Part shown: positions 38,211 through 47,625 of the stretch, piece after piece
Position numbering within the stretch: the stretch's first letter is position 1
How the letters are laid out: each line of letters opens with the position of its first letter
Source: Pseudocercospora fijiensis CIRAD86
Taxonomy: Eukaryota > Ascomycota > Dothideomycetes > Mycosphaerellales > Mycosphaerellaceae
Direction of reading: 5' to 3'
Assembly: GCF_000340215.1 (NCBI RefSeq)
Contig: NW_006921538.1
Location: 2,957,869 to 3,021,868 of the forward strand
Length of the DNA: 64,000 nucleotides
Made by a program: the position numbers and the translations under genes
Notes under the pieces: generated by a model
Told to the model about the DNA's origin: nothing
What the model saw: the letters and a program-made list of their open reading frames with translations, nothing else
Databases searched by the model: none

Positions 38211-38214
38211 ACGA

Positions 38215-40650
38215 CTCGACTATCTAATAAAGGGGATTAGATCCTAGACTCCGGATACACTAGATATATATCTAACGATAACAACTACTTTACGGACTAT
38301 AAGGAAATAACCGGAAAAGTTACTCTAGCGAACGGTAAAACAATAAAGGTCGCAGGATCTAGTATAATCCTCGTACGGTTTAAGGGAATCCCGACTACGA
38401 TTCCGGACGTTATATACGTACCCGAGATCGGTTATAACCTGCTTTCGATAAGCCAACTCTCGGAACGAGGTATTACGACTCTATTTACTAAAGAAGAGGC
38501 TATACTTCGAAGAGGAAACGAAGAACTAGTAAAAGGAGTACGTATCGGACGGTCCTACGTTCTAAAGGAATCCGGATCTATCGGGACTTCGAGAGTAGCT
38601 ACTACTACGACTAAAGGTACTACGCTACTTTAGTACCGACGCCTAGGATATCCGGGAGACGAAAAACAACAAAACGTATATAAAGTACTACTAGGAGTCC
38701 CGGAGCTTTCGACGTTAAATAAGTCTTACGAGACTTGTATTACTACGAAGTCCGATAGACGATAAAGCTAAGAAGAACCCGAAAAGGCAGACTATTGCCT
38801 AGATAGGCCGAAGACGATACTCCGAAACCGCAAAATAAAGAAGACGATTTAAATAAAAACGACGAAAGGTCTACTATTTCTACGGCTTCTACTACTCCTA
38901 CAGATTCGAATATAAACGAAGGAGGACTACGAAGGACTACGAGGGTCCCTAAAGTACCGAAGAGACTAAGGGACGAGATAGGGCTAGTAGCTCTAAAAGT
39001 CGACTATCGAAAGGCCTTCGAAATACCTACTCCCGAGACCTATACGGAAGCTATTACCGGCCCTTTCTCCCGATAGTAGAAAGACGCTATTAAAGAATAT
39101 ATCGAGTCCTTAACGGCTAATAATACCTACGAGATTATCGACTATCCTAAGCTAAAGGACGGAAAAGAGCAAACAAACGTTATTACTCCGAAATAGGGGT
39201 TTAAAGTACAAATACTACCGAACGGAGAAATCGATAAATTTAAGGCGAGATTAGTAGGAAAGGGCTTTACGTAACGCTACGGAATCGATTACTTTAAGAT
39301 ATTTTCTCTAGTAATACGTCTCGAAAGCCTACGCCTTCTCCTAGCTATCGCCGCTAGTAAAGGACTTACTATATTCCAAATAGACGTAGTAAGTGCCTAC
39401 CTACTAGGAGAATTAACAGAGGAAGTCTACCTAGCTATCCCGGAAGGCCTAGATGTTCCCGGAACTAATAAAGTACTTAAACTCCTAAAAGGAGTACTAG
39501 GACTAAAACAATCCGGACGAGTTTAGAATAAGACTATTACGGCCTTCTTTAAAGAATACGACCTCTACGCTATACCCGCGGATCAATCGGTCTTCGTTAA
39601 TAGCGACTATACGCTAATAGTCGCGTTGTACGTCGACGATCTTATTATACTAGCGAAGACAGAAGCGGAGGTTAAACCGCTAAAGGACGGGCTTATATAG
39701 AGGTTCGAAATAAAGGATCTAGGTCCCGCTAAGTTTATACTAGGCGGACGAATCGAGAGAGAGGCCGACGGATCTATACTACTAGATTAAAGGCACTATA
39801 TCGAAAATACGCTTAGAGAAGAGGGCTTAGATCTAGACGAAACCTTCCGAGTATCGACTCCGGCAAACAGATATACGAATTTACTACCTATAACAAAGGA
39901 CGAGGAGGTAGTAGACGTCCGGAGATACTAACGACTTATCGGAAAACTAAATTAGACCGTACGAGCTACGAGGCCGGATATATCTTTTCTAACGCAAAGA
40001 CTAAGCTAATCTACGGTAAATCTAGCTAGGAGACACTACGACGGAGGTATCTACGGCCTTAGATACCTAGGGAATACTCGGGACTACTATATAAAGTATA
40101 GTCCTATCCCGAAGAACGAAAACAATACGAGTACTTTAGTTACTCGTTTACTAGTTATCTATACCGATTCGGATTACGCGGCGGACTTAACTAGGAAGTT
40201 AACGATAGGATATATATCCCTACTAGCCGGAGGACCTATATCTTAGTCTACTAAACTACAAAGGTCCGTAATAACTAGTACTACGGAGGCCGAATACTTA
40301 GCGCTATCCTACGCCGTAAAGGAAGCTATTTAGATCCGAAATTTCCTCGAGCAAGCCGGATACCTTACGGAAGACAACTATAAAGAACCTACGATTATCT
40401 ACGGGGACAATAAGGCGGCTATCGCTTTAGTACGAAATCCGGAGTTTTATTCTAGAACGAAATATATCGACGTAGCGGCATATTACGTATAGGAACTAGT
40501 CGAGGACAAGCTAGTCGATATAAAGTATATTCCGATAAAGGACTAACTCGCGGACTTCCTTACTAAGCCCCTAACAAAAGGGAAGTTCGAAGAAAACGTA
40601 AAAAGAGTCCTAGGGACAAAAACGATTAAGAAGGATTAGGACTTAGCTAT
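38215..40650 (+). pseudogene. Copia B pol relic: protease, RT, RNase H; integrase deleted
   Basis: Protease ILDSGYTRYIS near 38245 (DSG active site). GAG-pre-integrase RRLGYPGDEKQQ near 38640, where the HHCC His is now Tyr. Reverse transcriptase 38960-39700 with FQIDVVSAYLLGELTEEVYL and the intact active site ALYVDDLIILA near 39625. RNase H 40150-40600 with YTDSDYAADL, TSTTEAEYLALS, IYGDNKAAIAL and DFLTKPL. Stops replace Trp/Gln (GFK preceded by TAG; RV, stop, NKT). Mobility would need integrase in trans. Confidence 0.9.
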
Positions 40651-40683
40651 TTAGTTTACGACTAGATAGCTAAGTAGAGGGAG

Positions 40684-40881
40684 TGTTAGAATACTCGAGA
40701 ATGTACGAGTCTAGTTAGATTTATAAGTAAGAGAAGGAGAAGGAAGTTACAAGATTATTTACTTACGGCTTAGTAATAGCTTGTAATTCTTAGCGCTAGG
40801 GTATATAAGTAGCTAGTAAGTCCTTTGTTTGAATAGCAAGCAATTCTAACGGTTTACCGATTATCTATATCATTTACAATA
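40684..40881 (+). repeat. Copia B 3' LTR
   Basis: Same length as the 5' LTR and nearly the same sequence. It is followed at once by the resumed copia A reading frame (gaagaaacctaatagttttaac). Confidence 0.92.
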
Positions 40882-41925
40882 GGAAGAAACCTAATAGTTT
40901 TAACTTATATAGGTAACATTCTTATTATAGTACTAAAGCTAGAGGATGTTCTTTAGTTTAAGAAAGAACTAAGCAAGGTGTTCAAAATCAAAGACCTAGG
41001 TAAACTAACTAAAATTCTTAGGATAAAGCTTACTAGAGATAGAAGGAATAGTACTCTAAAGCTAGACTAAGAGTATTATATCTAGGAAAACCTTGCAAAG
41101 TATAGAATAACTAAAGAAATGGCCTACCTAACCTTGTTACTACTTAATAGCTATAAAAGTCTAAGGAAATCTAACCTAGATAAAGAAAGGTATAACAAGA
41201 CTAAGTACCAAAGTTAGAATAGTATATAGATGTAGCTAATAACTATAACAAGACCTAACATTGCTTTTGCTCTTAGAAGACTTAGATTATATATATCAGA
41301 TCTATCTAAGAGACATCTAAAGGCACTTAGGAAATTAGCTAGGTACCTAAGATTATTCCTAAGCTTAGGCTTAATATTTAGAAGAGGAGGAGGAAAGCTA
41401 ATAGGATATTTAGACTCTAACTATACAATAGACAAAGCTAATAGAGTTTCAATCCTTAGAAGCATCTTCTTTCTCTATAGATTACTAGTTTCTTAGATAA
41501 GCAAGAAGCAAAAGTTAGTAGCTATATCAACTATAGAAGCTAAGTATATAGCAATAAGTGTATATATAAAGCAATCTTAGTTCCTTGCAGCACTCTTAAG
41601 GGAGATAGACTGTATATAGTTAGTAGGAGAATGTTTATTTCAACTATTAATTAAAGGGAATTCTAATGTAGTAAATGAAGTTAGGCCTGTTTAGATTATA
41701 GGGGACAACTAAGCAGCTTTAACTCTAGTTAAAGATGCTTATATCTATAAGAGATTAAAACATATTAATATTAGCTTTAATAAGGTTAGAAATCTATAGT
41801 AGCAAAGGAAGATTGCAGTAGAATATACTCTAACAAAAGAGATAGTAGCTAATAGCCTAACTAAGCCAAAGGCAGGGCTATAGTTCTAGGAATTTATTAG
41901 ACAACTCTAACTTACATAAATAGTT
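40882..41925 (+). pseudogene. Copia A RT C-terminus and RNase H relic
   Basis: Starts NLIVLTYIGNILIIVLKLED, the position of the copia YVDD motif (here YIGN). It continues with FKIKDLGKLTKILRIKL, TRPNIAFALRRL, RNase H GYLDSNYTIDKANRVS, SKKQKLVAISTIEAKYIAIS, GDN, stop, AALTLVKD, KHINISFNKVR and the closing NSLTKPKAG. Less dense in stops than the Ty3 copies, so more lightly mutated. Confidence 0.9.
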
Positions 41926-41980
41926 AAAAGCAAAAGACATAGAGGAACTACTCTCTTATAAGAGTATTTCTCTATATAAT

Positions 41981-42055
41981 ACTAAACCTAGGAATTGAAC
42001 CTAGCTAGTTAGATACACTATACTAACTAGGAGACTACTGTATCTAATTAGCTAA
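41981..42055 (-). other. tRNA-like sequence with A-box and B-box, possible tRNA pseudogene
   Basis: On the minus strand a perfect T-arm, CTAGG-TTCAATT-CCTAG (41988-42004), contains the pol III B-box GGTTCAATTCC. About 43 nt upstream lies TTAGCTAATTAG (42044-42055), resembling the A-box. The bases between include CTAGTTAGTATAGTG, like the 5' part of fungal tRNA-Asp. No full cloverleaf with a matching acceptor stem could be drawn, so this is a degraded or tRNA-derived sequence at best. It lies between copia A RNase H and its candidate 3' LTR. Confidence 0.3.
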
Positions 42056-42120
42056 TCGAAATTCTTAATTGAACTTAGACCTTTAGATTAGACTTAAGGA
42101 CTAACTGTCCTAAGTAGGAG

Positions 42121-42253
42121 TATTAGAATATATAGTCTAGTTAGTAACCTAGTAGGTAATACTAAGGGAGGCTAGATTATATAAGTACAATTATATAACT
42201 AATCTAAGCTAATACCTTTTAGGTCTAGCTCTAACCTGTAGATAACAACAATA
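42121..42253 (+). repeat. Candidate 3' LTR of copia A
   Basis: Starts tattagaatatatagtc after taagtaggag (purine-rich) and ends near acaacaata, like the ends of copia B. No second copy is in the window, so the limits are guesses. Confidence 0.35.
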
Positions 42254-43184
42254 TACTTGCTATTCCTACTTTAGCCCCTACGTTCCTTATAGCTTCTTTT
42301 ATAGTTAAAGATCTATCTATACCTATCGGCCCTCCTCCGCTCGATATTATCCTCGACGCTATACTTAGCTTTCGTCTCTTAAACAAGCTCGAACTACGCG
42401 CTAATTATTTCGGGGTCTTCCTAGAGTATTCTCTAACGGTCCTTCGCTCGGTTATAAGCTATTTTTAGCTCTAATAAACGCGTTACTAAGTTTATAGGCT
42501 AGTTCTTACTAACTAGCTATCCCCCTCGTATCTTAAGTAGTTTATCCGCTATATATGCTACCTTATATAACTAGGGCGTAAATCCTCGCGAATCGAGGTT
42601 AAGAATATATTATATAACTATTCGCTCTTTAGTCGAGGTAAGCTTATACTAGCTATTACGACTATAGGGTCGAGAAGGAGTTCCGTAGTATCTAGTAGTT
42701 AGGGTCGAAGAAGGTACTTTAAATGCCGTAGCTACGCTTCCGAGGCTTTAAGATTAGTTCTAGTTATAGATAGAAAGGGTAAGAACGAGTCTGCCTTCTT
42801 AATTAGATAGTTGTGCGTTATATTGTTAAGATATAGTATATCGATTAAAAGATTAGTCGTGCTAAGAAATTCTAACTAGCTCGCTTAGGTAACTAGCTCG
42901 CTTATAGAATACGTTAGATCTTATATAGATTTTAAAGGAATATATTATTTATAAGTCTACTATTACTATTATTTACTATATATACCTATTCTATTATTAT
43001 AAGAGACCTAGATATTACATCTTAGTTAATAAGCTATATAAGTACTTATAGTAATATAATAAGTCTCTAGTATTAGATACTATTTAGTAGTATTACTACT
43101 ATAACTTTAAAGATAGTAATAAGCTATAGTTACTAATTAGAATACGAGATAGGCCTTATCTTATTAAAGATTTTTTAGTAATAG
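42254..43184. other. RIP-mutated sequence, unidentified
   Basis: Mixed TA-rich sequence. The right part (42950-43130) is extremely TA-rich with tactattactatt words. No gene or domain recognised. RIP composition ends abruptly near 43200. Confidence 0.5.
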
Positions 43185-43210
43185 AATAGGGCTTGTTTAA
43201 TCAAATTCGC
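43185..43210. repeat. Border motif agggcttgtttaatcaaatt
   Basis: Sits where RIP-type sequence changes to normal sequence. Its inverse, gctaaacaagccct, occurs at 47606-47619, and related tttgat(c/t)aaa words recur at 47516-47545 and 50755-50850. Confidence 0.45.
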
Positions 43211-43304
43211 TATATAACTTACGGGCGCAAACATCGCCTACACTGCGCCATCCAATCGGAAAGCCCGCCAAAAGTAACTCCCTCTATAGCCTTTGCCAAG
43301 CTTG

Positions 43305-44690
43305 CTAAAAATTAGCCATAGTGAATGCCGTGTACATCGATGTGTACGTAACAACATCTTTCAGATCGTCATCAGACTCCCCGAACGCCCTTCACTCACT
43401 AAATGGTTCTCTGATACGTTCTTGAAAAAAGTATGGACGCCCATTTCGCAGAATGAGGTCATGAGTGTCCCTAACGTCCTCGGAGTGGACACAAGCTGGT
43501 TGGCCGTTCAATCCCAGAGCAACACAACTGTGCCAGGGTGACTTCTGGAATCCTCCATCGGCTGCCGGGATCAATGCGACAGAAAGCTTTGAAGCACCCG
43601 AGGATGGGTGCATCGATAGGCGAACGTGGTGAGGGAACAGAGTCCGAATGGCGCCTGTGAACGCTTCAGACCGTCTCATCATCGCCTTTGCCGTCTTCTT
43701 GTACAGTCTGATCTTGGCACTGCTCCCCAGCCCTATGAGTGTCGGACTCGTCTCCATCTCGGACTGCAAAAACTTGACCATGCCGCAGTAAGTCAGCATA
43801 GTATCTTCATCGCTCTTGATCAGCTGTGTAAGGTGTTGCTCTGTCGGGGCAAACCGTGTTTCGAGCTGCTCGCGGCACATCTGTGCTGTGTCGAGGAACA
43901 CTTTCTCCGTCAAGCCATCGTCGCAGATGAAGCCAAGCACACTCATGCAAGGTCTGAACCTGACATTCTCCAACTTTTCCCTCTTGATGATAGCTTCAAG
44001 CTCGACTCCATAGTCCCAGCAGTCTTGGTCGCTGATACCGAGGACGTCTGTCATCAGCTGTTAGCACTAAAACTGTCGTGGATCATGTCGGCCTTACCGT
44101 TGAACAAGACTCCGTCAGACGCAATGTTGACGACGGCTCCAAACTCGTAGGCCTCCTTCACATTCTCGGCCATTGCATTCAATCGGCGAAGGGCAAGTTC
44201 TTCTCCGAGGTCGGGAAGATGGCCCAGGACTTTGTTCTCGCGATTCAGCTAAAGCCTTGTCAGCCAAACATATACCGTGCAATCGATGGGTTGTACTCAC
44301 GCTCTTGCAAGGGAAAGCTGGCATCGTGAGCTGGACCGGGGTGGACCTTGAGATATGATGATAGACATGGGGCAAGAATCGAAGCTTTCCACTCCATGGG
44401 ATAGGACCAGAGGGTGTAGTGGTGTCTAACATCCCGACATGGGTGCCGTACTTCTCTAGGACATTTAAAACCTCAAATGACAGACGAAAATTTTCTGCCT
44501 CGACAGAGAAATCACCGAGTTGCTTGGGCGAGGAGATTAAATGAGACGATGGCGTCTCTTCGGAGTCTAATTGAGACTCGTCGACGATCTCCGTTATAAC
44601 GACCGTGTGGATTCCCTTGTCGAGACGCGAGATGCTGCTTGCAGGATCAAACTCATCCGACGAGAGTATCGAAATGCCAGCGGTTGCCAT
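43305..44690 (-). CDS. Isocyanide synthase family protein (DIT1/PvcA type)
   Basis: Four exons read by eye on the minus strand: 44690-44301, 44248-44098, 44047-43400, 43357-43305. Introns are 52, 50 and 42 nt with gtgagt/gtaagg/gtgagt donors; product 413 aa. Family marks: LTMPAFPCKS (to residue 130) joining LNRENKVLGHLPDLGEELAL across intron 1; NIASDGVLFN joining DVLGISD across intron 2; RLSMHPSSGASKLS (about 323-336); SPWHS (350-354); GRPYFFQER (383-391); and after intron 3 a short tail VVTYTSMY. In this family the enzyme turns the amino group of an aromatic amino acid or peptide into an isocyanide, the committing step of xanthocillin-type pathways, or makes dityrosine precursors in yeast (Dit1). 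No signal peptide or membrane segment. The first 100 residues are not conserved to my knowledge. Start chosen at ATGGCAACC (44690); an upstream ATG at 44786 is in frame but follows no clear context. No stops or RIP bias: likely functional. Confidence 0.85.
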
Positions 44691-45736
44691 AGCGTTGAAT
44701 TTGTTAATGTTGGAGGTGATGTTAGAGGTCAAAAGCGTTATACAAAGGTGAGTTTGTCGTTGTCCTGCGTAAAAGCAAAGCTTCACCTCTGCTATTTGAA
44801 TGCTGCTATATCTAGCGATCCTTTCGGAGCTGTATGGGCGTACGAGAATGATACTCGCAGCAACCTTCTCACCAATCGATCCGATGCGTGGTTGACAAAA
44901 CGCTCTCTCGGCTCCTCCGCTTCAGCCTTCGCTTCGTTATACTCTCTTGCTCCGCCTGCGCAAGCCACCAGTGAACGAGTTTGGTGGGTCAGTATAGTCT
45001 CAGGCCTCAGACCATACCTACCATAATCTTAGCCGCAGCAGACCATTAAGACCATGGTGTACTAAGGTGCACGGACCTTAGTTAGTCATTATAGTAACTA
45101 GTTAAGACAGGGCATAACAACAGCCTACATCTTCTGGATATCGGGTAGCCTAGCCTAAATTGTGCTAAAGCTATACTGCGTAGAGATCGCTATCTAGTAC
45201 TACCTGCCCCCTTGATTCCTTGTGCTATAGAGGTAGGAAGTCGACCTTGCTATCGCTTCTAGAATAGGAAGTTGGTGACCATAGTCACCGGTCTAGCTAG
45301 GTATCCTATACCATACTGACCGGTCTATAACTCGAGTCCAGACCGACTAACCATAGACTAACCGAGCAAGACCGAAGACTAAGAATACCGACCAAACTCG
45401 TTCCCTGCAAGCCACTGCAGCAAAGTCTTGTCCCAACCAGAAAATTGAGATCTCGAGATTCTCACGTTGACTCTGGCGCCACTGTTCCTATAACTATACA
45501 GAGGGATCCTGTGCGACTCCACGTAAGTTTGTTCCGAGGCTAGGATATTACGTTGAGAATGCAGTCATCTTAGAAGTACGGCAGGTTCAGCTGAAATTGC
45601 TCTGTAATATTTTATCGAGTAATTCACCCGCCAGCCTCCACATATAATGCTGTCACACGCTCGTGAAGTCGACGCTTATTCTCGAAACCCAGAGTGCAAA
45701 CAATCAGCTACACTACAGCCTATCAATCAATCCAAG
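44691..45736. promoter_or_regulatory. Divergent intergenic region between the isocyanide synthase and the FAD oxidoreductase
   Basis: About 1.05 kb shared upstream region of two genes transcribed outward, so co-regulation is plausible. The middle (about 45040-45420) is more TA-rich and carries short palindromes, ctaaggtgcacggaccttag (45062-45081) and ggtgaccatagtcacc (about 45275-45290). It looks like an old inserted repeat. No regulator site could be assigned. Confidence 0.5.
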
Positions 45737-47116
45737 ATGCCTTCTCGCGAGATCGATTCAAATTCTCCATTTGCAGTATTGCAAAACTTACAACCTGAAC
45801 TGCCATACCCGAATGCTTCGTTATCTTATTGGCACCGTACAACACGCGGTTATCCTTACCTCAGAGCAAATGAAACTGGTCCCCCACCGACTACCATCCC
45901 CTATGCCATCATCGGATCGGGTCTCTCAGGCGCGTTGACAGCGTTCGAGCTCATCCAGTCGGGCATCAAACCCGATGAAATCCTGATCTTGGAAGCGAGA
46001 GAAGCTGTCTCTGGCTCGAGCGGCCGCAATGCAGGCCATGTTCGTCCTGACGCTTGCAGTGGATTCGGCGATTATGCTGCTATCCACGGACCAGGAGAGG
46101 CTCTCAATATCGTCAACAATGAGAAGATCGTTCTGGATTCGGTTCGACAGTTCGTGCAAAAGCACAACATTGACTGCGATTTCCAGCCCAAGCAAACTTT
46201 CGATGTTTGCCTTACTCAAGACATCGCACAGGACGAGCTGAACAACGTCGAACAGTACGCCAACGCCGGAGGCAGCTTGGAACACATCAAACTGCATGAA
46301 GGTGACGCCGCGAGAACGCGGACCGGTGTGCGCGACGCACTTACGGCATGGGAATGGCCTGCGGCCTCGGTCCACCCTGTGAAACTCGCGCAGTGGTTGC
46401 TCACCAATTCCATCGAGAAAGGCTGCAGACTGTTCACCCACTGCCCTGTCAGCCAAGTCAGTCAGGGAGAAAACGATAAATGGGACCTCCACACGGATCG
46501 AGGAGTTGTGGCTGCAGACAAAGTCATCCATTGCACAAACGCATACGCGGGCGCTCTACTTCCTCAGCTAACAGTAATGCTCCTCACTCCGATCAAAGTG
46601 CAGATGCATTCACTGACACCGACCAAAGCTCTTTCAGGCAGTAATGTGCTGAAGACTTCGATGGCCCTCAGATACGAAAAGCACCGTTATTATGCTTTGA
46701 CGCAAATGGCGACAGATAGCATGATCATTTTTGGTGTCGCAAAACCTAGCGGGTTCACGTTTGATGAAACGTCTTTTACTGATGAGCTAGTGATGGAAGG
46801 TCTGGAAACGTTTGATTCGTTGTTCCCGAAAGCAAATCCCCAGAAGAAGAGGCACGGAGAAGGCTTAGACCATGCCTGGTCGGGTCTGATTGCCATGACC
46901 CCTGACAAGGTGCCCTATATTGGCGAGATTGATGGTCTTGAGGGCCAGTTCATTTGTGCCGGCTTCAATGGACACGGTATGGCTCGCATCTTCAGCTGTG
47001 TGCCTGGTCTAGTGAAGCTGGTGATGGGTGAGTCGTGGCAGGACACGAAGCTTCCTGCATCCTTCCAATACAGTCATGAACGGTTGGATAAGGCTCTTGC
47101 AGGCGTTGGACCTTAG
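45737..47116 (+). CDS. FAD-dependent oxidoreductase, DAO family
   Basis: A single exon of 459 aa. I chose ATGCCTTCTCGC at 45737 because it stands in a good context (ccaagATGcc); the frame is open from an ATG at 45647, which would add 30 unconvincing residues. The N-terminal Rossmann FAD motif is IPYAIIGSGLSGALTAFEL (about 55-73). The second dinucleotide-binding stretch ILILEAREAVSGSSGRNAGH (about 82-101) is typical of glycine/D-amino-acid oxidase-like proteins. Near the C-terminus, VPYIGEIDGLEGQFICAGFN then GHGM forms the closing FAD motif of the family. It probably oxidises an amine, imine or amino-acid-like substrate in the cytosol; the substrate is unknown. Divergent neighbour of the isocyanide synthase, so a tailoring or precursor-supply role is inferred. 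Confidence 0.9.
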   Translation: MPSREIDSNSPFAVLQNLQPELPYPNASLSYWHRTTRGYPYLRANETGPPPTTIPYAIIGSGLSGALTAFELIQSGIKPDEILILEAREAVSGSSGRNAGHVRPDACSGFGDYAAIHGPGEALNIVNNEKIVLDSVRQFVQKHNIDCDFQPKQTFDVCLTQDIAQDELNNVEQYANAGGSLEHIKLHEGDAARTRTGVRDALTAWEWPAASVHPVKLAQWLLTNSIEKGCRLFTHCPVSQVSQGENDKWDLHTDRGVVAADKVIHCTNAYAGALLPQLTVMLLTPIKVQMHSLTPTKALSGSNVLKTSMALRYEKHRYYALTQMATDSMIIFGVAKPSGFTFDETSFTDELVMEGLETFDSLFPKANPQKKRHGEGLDHAWSGLIAMTPDKVPYIGEIDGLEGQFICAGFNGHGMARIFSCVPGLVKLVMGESWQDTKLPASFQYSHERLDKALAGVGP

Positions 47117-47514
47117 TCTAGTCTTCGTATAGTTAGAACAGAACTCCGGTGAATGACACTGCATACAGCCCTGAAGTCGTCCTGCACTGTGAAGCGATAC
47201 AAAGGCACTTCATTTACGTAGTCAGAGAGATGTTGCTTGTTCCAATTTTGACGCTGCATGAGTCCTTACGCCTGGTGTGACCAGAATAAACCAGAGATCT
47301 CGATGTGGCGCTGGCTTAATTGGGTGGATGCTTCTTCCATTAAGCGGGTAAATTAGACACCTTCAGCGCCTGGCAGTGTGGTCCACAATCAATCCGGGAT
47401 TGCAATCTACTACCTGGGTGTGGGGAGTCGGGGACGAAGTCTTGCAGATGGAATTTTCTCACATAATAATCTCGTGAGTGGCGCATGTTGTCCGCGCCTT
47501 TTCATCGTACTACT
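47117..47514. other. 3' flank of the FAD oxidoreductase gene
   Basis: Ordinary base composition; no gene seen. A 71-residue open stretch at 47378-47593 runs into the repeat and is not supported. Confidence 0.5.
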
Positions 47515-47625
47515 ACTTTGGTCAAACAAGGCTTATTTGATTAAGCTTTTACGCCAGTTTGATGAAAAGCCTGATCTTTTAGTATTTAACTAAAAAGGCC
47601 ATCTTTTGCTAAACAAGCCCTCGTA
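47515..47625. repeat. Border repeat cluster (ttggtcaaacaaggc, aaacaagccct)
   Basis: Contains ttggtcaaacaaggcttatt and, at 47606-47619, gctaaacaagccct, the inverse of the border motif at 43185. Related, inverted words are at 50755-50850. It marks the change from normal to RIP-type sequence. Confidence 0.5.

Larger units (their letters stand above)
36913..40881 (+). mobile_element. Ty1/copia retrotransposon B, LTR-complete but lacking most of integrase
   Basis: Two 198-bp LTRs (36913-37110 and 40684-40881), a primer-binding site right after the 5' LTR (gttataagcccgg, RIP form of a sequence complementary to the anticodon region of initiator tRNA-Met), and a purine-rich tract before the 3' LTR (agtagagggag). 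Total 3969 bp, short for copia, because the frame passes from the GAG-pre-integrase Cys block (about 38740) almost directly into reverse transcriptase (about 38960). No clean target duplication was seen: flanks are aaaga and ggaag. Confidence 0.9.
35400..42253 (+). mobile_element. Decayed Ty1/copia retrotransposon A, 5'-truncated and split
   Basis: Begins inside the GAG-pre-integrase/integrase region (35400-36530). Copia element B interrupts it at 36913-40881. It resumes with the end of reverse transcriptase and RNase H (40882-41925). A candidate 3' LTR starts at 42121 (tattagaatatatag after the purine-rich taagtaggag) and may end near 42253. No 5' LTR, gag or protease was found, and much of the RT N-terminal half is missing. 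Confidence 0.75.

Noticed and set aside
43626..44358. Several plus-strand open frames over the isocyanide synthase
   Set aside because: Shadows of the minus-strand exons; no family resemblance.
45926..46531. 201-residue minus-strand frame over the FAD oxidoreductase
   Set aside because: Antisense shadow of a clear FAD-binding coding exon.
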